Below are positions 60,290 to 64,000 of a stretch of 64,000 nt of DNA, piece after piece (the first letter of the stretch is position 1; every line of letters starts with the position of its first letter). The DNA is from Nitrospira sp. (lineage in GTDB: Bacteria; Nitrospirota; Nitrospiria; Nitrospirales; Nitrospiraceae), in contig JARFXO010000002.1 in the NCBI GenBank assembly GCA_029194665.1, forward strand, positions 1-64,000. Reading direction: 5' to 3'. Both the position numbers and the translations under genes were made by a program. The notes under the pieces are model-generated. The model was not told the origin of the DNA, made no database searches, and saw only the letters and a program-made list of their open reading frames with translations.

Positions 60290-60545
60290 CTCTCAATGCA
60301 AGCCCTGATGACCCGGGGTTGTGGAGGAACACCGTACGACCCGCGCGCGATACGCCAGTTTGTGGGCATTGATCTGGGCAACGAGCCCATGCCCGATGAG
60401 ACGACGATGTGCAGGTTTCGTCACCTATAGGAAGCCCACCAGTTGAGAGATAGCTCTTAGCGCCGATTCTAGCGTTCTACCCGTACAGAGCTTGGTGGTC
60501 AGCCGAGGGACTATCACGGATGCCACCTTATTTGCCGCACTCACA
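60290..60545 (+). pseudogene. IS5-type transposase scraps
   Basis: One plus frame reads DPRAIRQFVGIDLGNEPMPD followed by ETTMCRFRHL and a stop, the N-terminal DUF772 block of IS5-group transposases. About 70 bp later VVSRGTITDATLFAALTILF gives the start of the catalytic block, out of register. The rest is deleted. Confidence 0.7.
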
Positions 60546-60586
60546 ATTCTTTTCGATGCCCTATTTCGTTCATTGAAAAATGAGCA

Positions 60587-61573
60587 CTATTGTATCCTTA
60601 AATTTGTAGGTGCCGGAGGAGGGACACCACCGCCGATTCTGCTCGTTGCAACGGTTAAATCATCAACCCAAAATGTCTGATCGATTGGTGAACCATCACC
60701 TATATATGGAGAAAGTACAAGCTGATTGAACGCGAGGGATGGATTTGCCCCCGTCCGCATAATTACGCTGGATTGATCAATGACTAACTTGTCGTCCAGC
60801 CAATAGCGCAAGATACCATCGTTCTGCCCAATCCCGCCCGAAATACTGTTCATCTGCGCATACACTTCGACATGGTGCCAGCTTCCTGCGACTAGCCTTA
60901 CGGTCGGAGAGTTCCACATATACGAGTTCCAGTATGTTCCACCACCAACGGGATAGCAGTCTGTCCCGCCGAACACCCCATTAACCGTCACCCCTCCCGA
61001 GTTCCCGTTTCCGTTGCAGCCGGCCACGGCCCGATTCTCCGTCACACCAATGAGGCTGGTGCCGATCTTGCCCTTATCAACCATTTTGCCGTCTTGGATC
61101 TCCAACTGCGGCACAATTCCGTTACCGCCCACAATATGCTGGATGTAAAAGTCAAGCGTATTGAACGAGAGTCCAGAATATGCGCCATCTGCATTGGTGA
61201 GAATATAAATCTCATGCGGATGATACGTTCGACCTGACCCTTTATACCCGTTCTGGTACTTGACCCAATAACCCACATACAGCGTGGTTGTAGCGGGAAA
61301 CGCATGACGCACCGCTCCACCAGAGGTGGGATTCGTGGCTCCAGGCAACCAATGAAACTCCAAGGACCGTGTACTGCCTGTTACGTGCTCAGTCGAGGAG
61401 AAGGTCTGTGCGGTGTTGTCATACCAGCCCTTCGTGGCGAGATTAGCATTCTCAAAATCTTCGGCAAAAAAAATACCTTGCCCAAAGCTTATGGTTGGAA
61501 AGAGAGAAACACTTAGACTGAGGATTGCTATTCTTACCTTTATTCCCACGAAAATCGCAGTCCTTTCCAGCAT
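60587..61573 (-). CDS. Secreted lectin/polysaccharide-lyase-like beta-sandwich protein
   Basis: The product is 328 residues from the ATG at 61573, preceded by GGAGG. A signal sequence (RIAILSLSVSLFPTISFGQG) is followed by a jelly-roll-like body: FFAEDFENANLATKGWYDN, RSLEFHWLPGATNP, LYVGYWVKYQNGYKGSG, SWHHVEVYAQMNS, and GILRYWLDDKLVIDQSS. This layout resembles concanavalin-like polysaccharide lyases and lectins; catalytic residues were not identified. The C-terminus PPPAPTNLRIQ looks like the first strand of an FN3 domain cut short, and the neighbour at 61709 ends the same way. Probably extracellular polysaccharide binding. Confidence 0.6.
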   Translation of the reverse strand: MLERTAIFVGIKVRIAILSLSVSLFPTISFGQGIFFAEDFENANLATKGWYDNTAQTFSSTEHVTGSTRSLEFHWLPGATNPTSGGAVRHAFPATTTLYVGYWVKYQNGYKGSGRTYHPHEIYILTNADGAYSGLSFNTLDFYIQHIVGGNGIVPQLEIQDGKMVDKGKIGTSLIGVTENRAVAGCNGNGNSGGVTVNGVFGGTDCYPVGGGTYWNSYMWNSPTVRLVAGSWHHVEVYAQMNSISGGIGQNDGILRYWLDDKLVIDQSSVIMRTGANPSLAFNQLVLSPYIGDGSPIDQTFWVDDLTVATSRIGGGVPPPAPTNLRIQ

Positions 61574-61708
61574 TGCCTTAATCCTCCCCCCCCCCTCAAA
61601 TCCAACGAGCGTTCCCATCCGGAGCGACTGGTATTGATGAGGTGCATCCTTATTTGGTGCACTAAAGCGCTCTTTTGATGCCCTTCCTCATTCAATGGCA
61701 AATGAGAA

Positions 61709-62548
61709 TTATTGAATCCTTAAATTCGTGGGTGCGGCAGGCGGAGGACCAGCACTACTAGGGACGAGAGAAGGGATATACCCCTTCGTGCTGACTGCCA
61801 AATCGTCGATGTCCTGATACATGGTACTTCCGGTAGCATTGCTGTCAACGTTCTCTGGATATTCAAAGCACTGCCACCGCGTGACACTTCCCCAGTCGAA
61901 TCCAGCGAACGCGAGGACATGCCTACCATCGACCCAGACGTCCCCGCCTCCGTTTGCGCCGGCCGCCTTTAGGTGGAACTGGAACTCATGCCATTTTCCG
62001 TCGGACGTTTGTCCGCCCATGATCGTGTTCCACACGCCGTTCGTGCTCATGCCAATCGAGGAGCCGAACACCACGCGAATGCCGTCTGCTCCATAGGTGT
62101 CGATGTAGGGTCCCAAGTTCGACCCGGCGAAATAGATGAGCTTCTGCGCTCGTTGCTGGTTCATAAAATACCCCTGTTGCCAGCGGGTGTAGTATCGAAT
62201 CCAGAATTCTGGTTGAGGAGTCGTGAAACAGAACTCCGCAGACCCTGAATTGTTGTTTTTTCCGCTTCCGATCCAGTGGCGTTGCCCGCTTCCTCCGCCT
62301 CCTGCCGCCATGTTTGCTAATGGGGTGATTTGCTCAACCTGGCCTGTACTTGCCGTCCAATCCCCATATCTTGCCAACCCATCGCACGTCAACCAGGCGG
62401 CGTCACGCTGTTTCTGCTCGGGACAATTGAACGTGGTAGACCAGAAGCCAGAAGATATGTCAATGGCAGCTTCACTGACTTGAGGTGAAGCAAGGGCAAT
62501 GGCAAGAATGAGAATGACGTTTCGAACTGGCACTATTCGTATCATCAT
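61709..62548 (-). CDS. Secreted lectin-like protein, distant paralogue of the previous gene
   Basis: The product is 279 residues with AGGAGGA before the ATG. Signal peptide NVILILAIALASPQVSEAAI. Body strands parallel the neighbour: PEFWIRYYTRWQQGYFMN, GKWHEFQFHLKAAGANGGGD followed by VWVDGRHVLAFAG, and YQDIDDLAVSTKGY. It ends PPPAAPTNLRIQ, nearly identical to the neighbour end. The 3' flanks of both genes also match, pointing to an ancient tandem duplication. Likely a surface or secreted carbohydrate-binding protein; no enzymatic motif is certain. Confidence 0.6.
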   Translation of the reverse strand: MMIRIVPVRNVILILAIALASPQVSEAAIDISSGFWSTTFNCPEQKQRDAAWLTCDGLARYGDWTASTGQVEQITPLANMAAGGGGSGQRHWIGSGKNNNSGSAEFCFTTPQPEFWIRYYTRWQQGYFMNQQRAQKLIYFAGSNLGPYIDTYGADGIRVVFGSSIGMSTNGVWNTIMGGQTSDGKWHEFQFHLKAAGANGGGDVWVDGRHVLAFAGFDWGSVTRWQCFEYPENVDSNATGSTMYQDIDDLAVSTKGYIPSLVPSSAGPPPAAPTNLRIQ

Positions 62549-63019
62549 TTCCTCCTAGGATTTGCTGCAATGCACTCCAGTGATGGCTCATTAGAGCAAT
62601 GCGGAACAATTATGTACACCCCGTCGCAGCAGCATCCGTGTTAGTTCTCGTTAATATTTAAAAATGCTCTTATTTGCCTCTGTCGATATGGGGCACTATA
62701 ATGTGCCTAGCAAGATATGCGCCAATTCTCGACAGGTTGAAAGCCGATTCCTCACGCTAGATGTCATCTAATATCAGCATCTTAATGAAGCGTTCATCTG
62801 TATCGCCATCTGACGTTTCTTGTCTTGCAGGAAAAACCCTCCACATCCGGCTCGGCTCAGAAAGATCTCAAGCTGATGTCCGGGGCAACACTTATCCTGA
62901 ACATGCTTCCCTCGCTTTCCTCGACGAATCTGCATGTCGAGCTGCAATCAATCCAAACCGTACAAGCGACGGATATGCTTGCAATTCACAAGATGGTCGA
63001 GCTTGCTCTTCTCATAACG
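62549..63019. other. Intergenic stretch of 471 bp
   Basis: A/T-rich sequence (for example TTAATATTTAAAAATG near 62650) suggests promoters for the lectin-like gene on the minus strand. Frames on the plus strand starting at 62761 and 62825 overlap the epimerase gene antisense and lack family content. Nothing else is supported. Confidence 0.4.
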
Positions 63020-64000
63020 CTACTGCTCGTTATCTGGAGCAGCTGGCCGTCCATACCCCAGCAGGAGTCGCTCCGCGCCTTGATTGAAGCTGATGCGAGA
63101 CTTCCACCCGATCACTTTATCGACCTTTTCTGGGCTATACCTGACGCATTTCTGCGATGACACTAGTCTGTACACGGAGAGGACAGGCTGTATTCCAACG
63201 AGCGTGAGCAGTTTTTCTTGCACCCATGTCACAATAAGCAGCCAGGACATCGGACAATAGAGCACAATCGCTTTCGGATTCAACGGCTTAACTACATGTT
63301 CCATGTACATCATCTTCGTGACCAGATCCTGATCCACCACGTTAAACACCTGATTGTCCGCCGCGCTATTGCGCATGCATTCCACGATTGAATCCACCGC
63401 ATTATCCACATGAAGAAGCGGTACCGCGCATTCCCCATCGCCGAATACAACGAAGATTCGTCGGGCAAATGAAGCGCCCATCATTCTCGTATATACGTCG
63501 CCTCCAGGCCCGTACAGCGTTCCTGGCCTGAGCACAACAATAGGATAGCCATCATGGTTCATGGCCTCAGTCACCAAGGCCTCGGCTCGAATTTTAGCGG
63601 CAGAATAATGTCCACGGCGAAGAGGAAATCGCTCGAGTTGTGCCTCTTCAGTCACAACCTGGTTCTCATTGTACCCAGCAACCTCGTAGACACTGCATGA
63701 GCTGATATAGACGAGCTTCTTGATACAACCCATCCTACAGGCATCGAGAATGTTTCGTGTGCCTTGAACGGTTGCAGTGTCAGAGTCCCTCGCAGTTCCG
63801 CTCGTTCCAGCTGCGGCATGCACTACAACGTCGACACCCTCGACGGCGGCCATGACCGATGATTCGTCAGCCAAATCGCCAATAGTGATCTCCACCCCCA
63901 ATTCCTTTAGAGAGCCTGCATTAGATTGTTTGCGCGCGAAAGCCCGCACCGGATACCCCTCGGTGACCAAACGCTTCGCAAGCCTTTGCCCTAGAAACCC
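63020..64000 (-). CDS. NAD-dependent epimerase/dehydratase, 5' end outside window
   Basis: At least 326 residues are visible; the frame is open to the window edge with GFLGQRLAKRLVTEGYPVRA, the end of the N-terminal NAD-binding loop, so the start lies just outside. Family marks: GDLADESSVMAAVEGVDVVV, VHAAAGTSG, LVYISSCSVY, and the catalytic HYSAAKIRAEAL (YxxxK) followed by VLRPGTLYGPGGDVYTRMMG. It probably acts on a nucleotide sugar or a sterol-like substrate. It is likely part of a surface polysaccharide region extending to the right. Confidence 0.85.
   Translation of the reverse strand, partial: GFLGQRLAKRLVTEGYPVRAFARKQSNAGSLKELGVEITIGDLADESSVMAAVEGVDVVVHAAAGTSGTARDSDTATVQGTRNILDACRMGCIKKLVYISSCSVYEVAGYNENQVVTEEAQLERFPLRRGHYSAAKIRAEALVTEAMNHDGYPIVVLRPGTLYGPGGDVYTRMMGASFARRIFVVFGDGECAVPLLHVDNAVDSIVECMRNSAADNQVFNVVDQDLVTKMMYMEHVVKPLNPKAIVLYCPMSWLLIVTWVQEKLLTLVGIQPVLSVYRLVSSQKCVRYSPEKVDKVIGWKSRISFNQGAERLLLGYGRPAAPDNEQ

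Noticed and set aside
62761..63160. Plus-strand frames overlapping the end of the epimerase gene
   Set aside because: They run antisense to conserved epimerase codons and have no family content.

Overview
The window looks like chromosomal DNA of a Nitrospira-type bacterium (phylum Nitrospirota). This is an inference from gene content: a cluster of MoaD/ThiS sulfur carriers, two MoeB/ThiF activating enzymes, a PLP cysteine synthase, threonine synthase and a JAMM protease; DUF3386/DUF5069 proteins; a CusCBA-like efflux set; and many short palindromic repeats. No rRNA, tRNA or CRISPR array was recognised.

Layout. 0-7.2 kb: small housekeeping and unknown genes (DUF3386, DUF5069, a short-chain-reductase-like protein, an alpha/beta hydrolase, a metallo-beta-lactamase-fold protein), then a HicAB toxin-antitoxin pair set among gene scraps (a second MBL-protein tail, a DsbA tail, a decayed REP-associated transposase), then two lipoproteins. 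7.5-11 kb: an SGNH hydrolase beside a deleted IS3 copy and a decayed IS1182-like element. 11.1-15.7 kb: a tight minus-strand run (unknown protein, PLD-type nuclease, FAD monooxygenase, nucleotidyltransferase-like protein, TPM protein, DsbA-like lipoprotein). 15.7-19.4 kb: an accessory island with MITE-like repeats and apparent integron attC sites bounding a MazF/ribbon-helix-helix toxin-antitoxin cassette and a TIR-like-domain gene; one attC is split by a RAYT transposase unit.

19.4-24.8 kb is the plus-strand sulfur-transfer and amino-acid operon. 25-35 kb is a minus-strand block: tolC-like, membrane fusion protein, RND pump, HEAT protein, peptide deformylase, ABC exporter, small zinc-ribbon-like proteins. 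35.6-40 kb holds glgC followed by a Ski2-like helicase whose two RecA domains are encoded by separate genes in reversed order. 40-45.7 kb holds an outer-membrane barrel and a tandemly duplicated pair of secreted fibronectin-III/BACON-like genes. One copy carries a 131-bp MITE whose empty target site survives in the other copy.

45.8-60.5 kb is an IS-rich region (IS110 scrap, IS3, IS630, three IS5-type copies, an ISNCY-like element, IS1380 nested in IS5) interleaved with a RiPP locus: PqqD/RRE protein, HPr-kinase-like protein, NTP_transf_5 protein, lasso-type B2 protease and ABC exporter. A 52-residue precursor with the lasso-leader pattern YxxPxLxxxG lies at the downstream end, cut off from the exporter by the ISNCY-like element. 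No asparagine-synthetase-like cyclase is visible, so the cluster is either incomplete or makes something other than a classical lasso peptide. The right end carries two related secreted lectin-like proteins and a truncated NAD-dependent epimerase.
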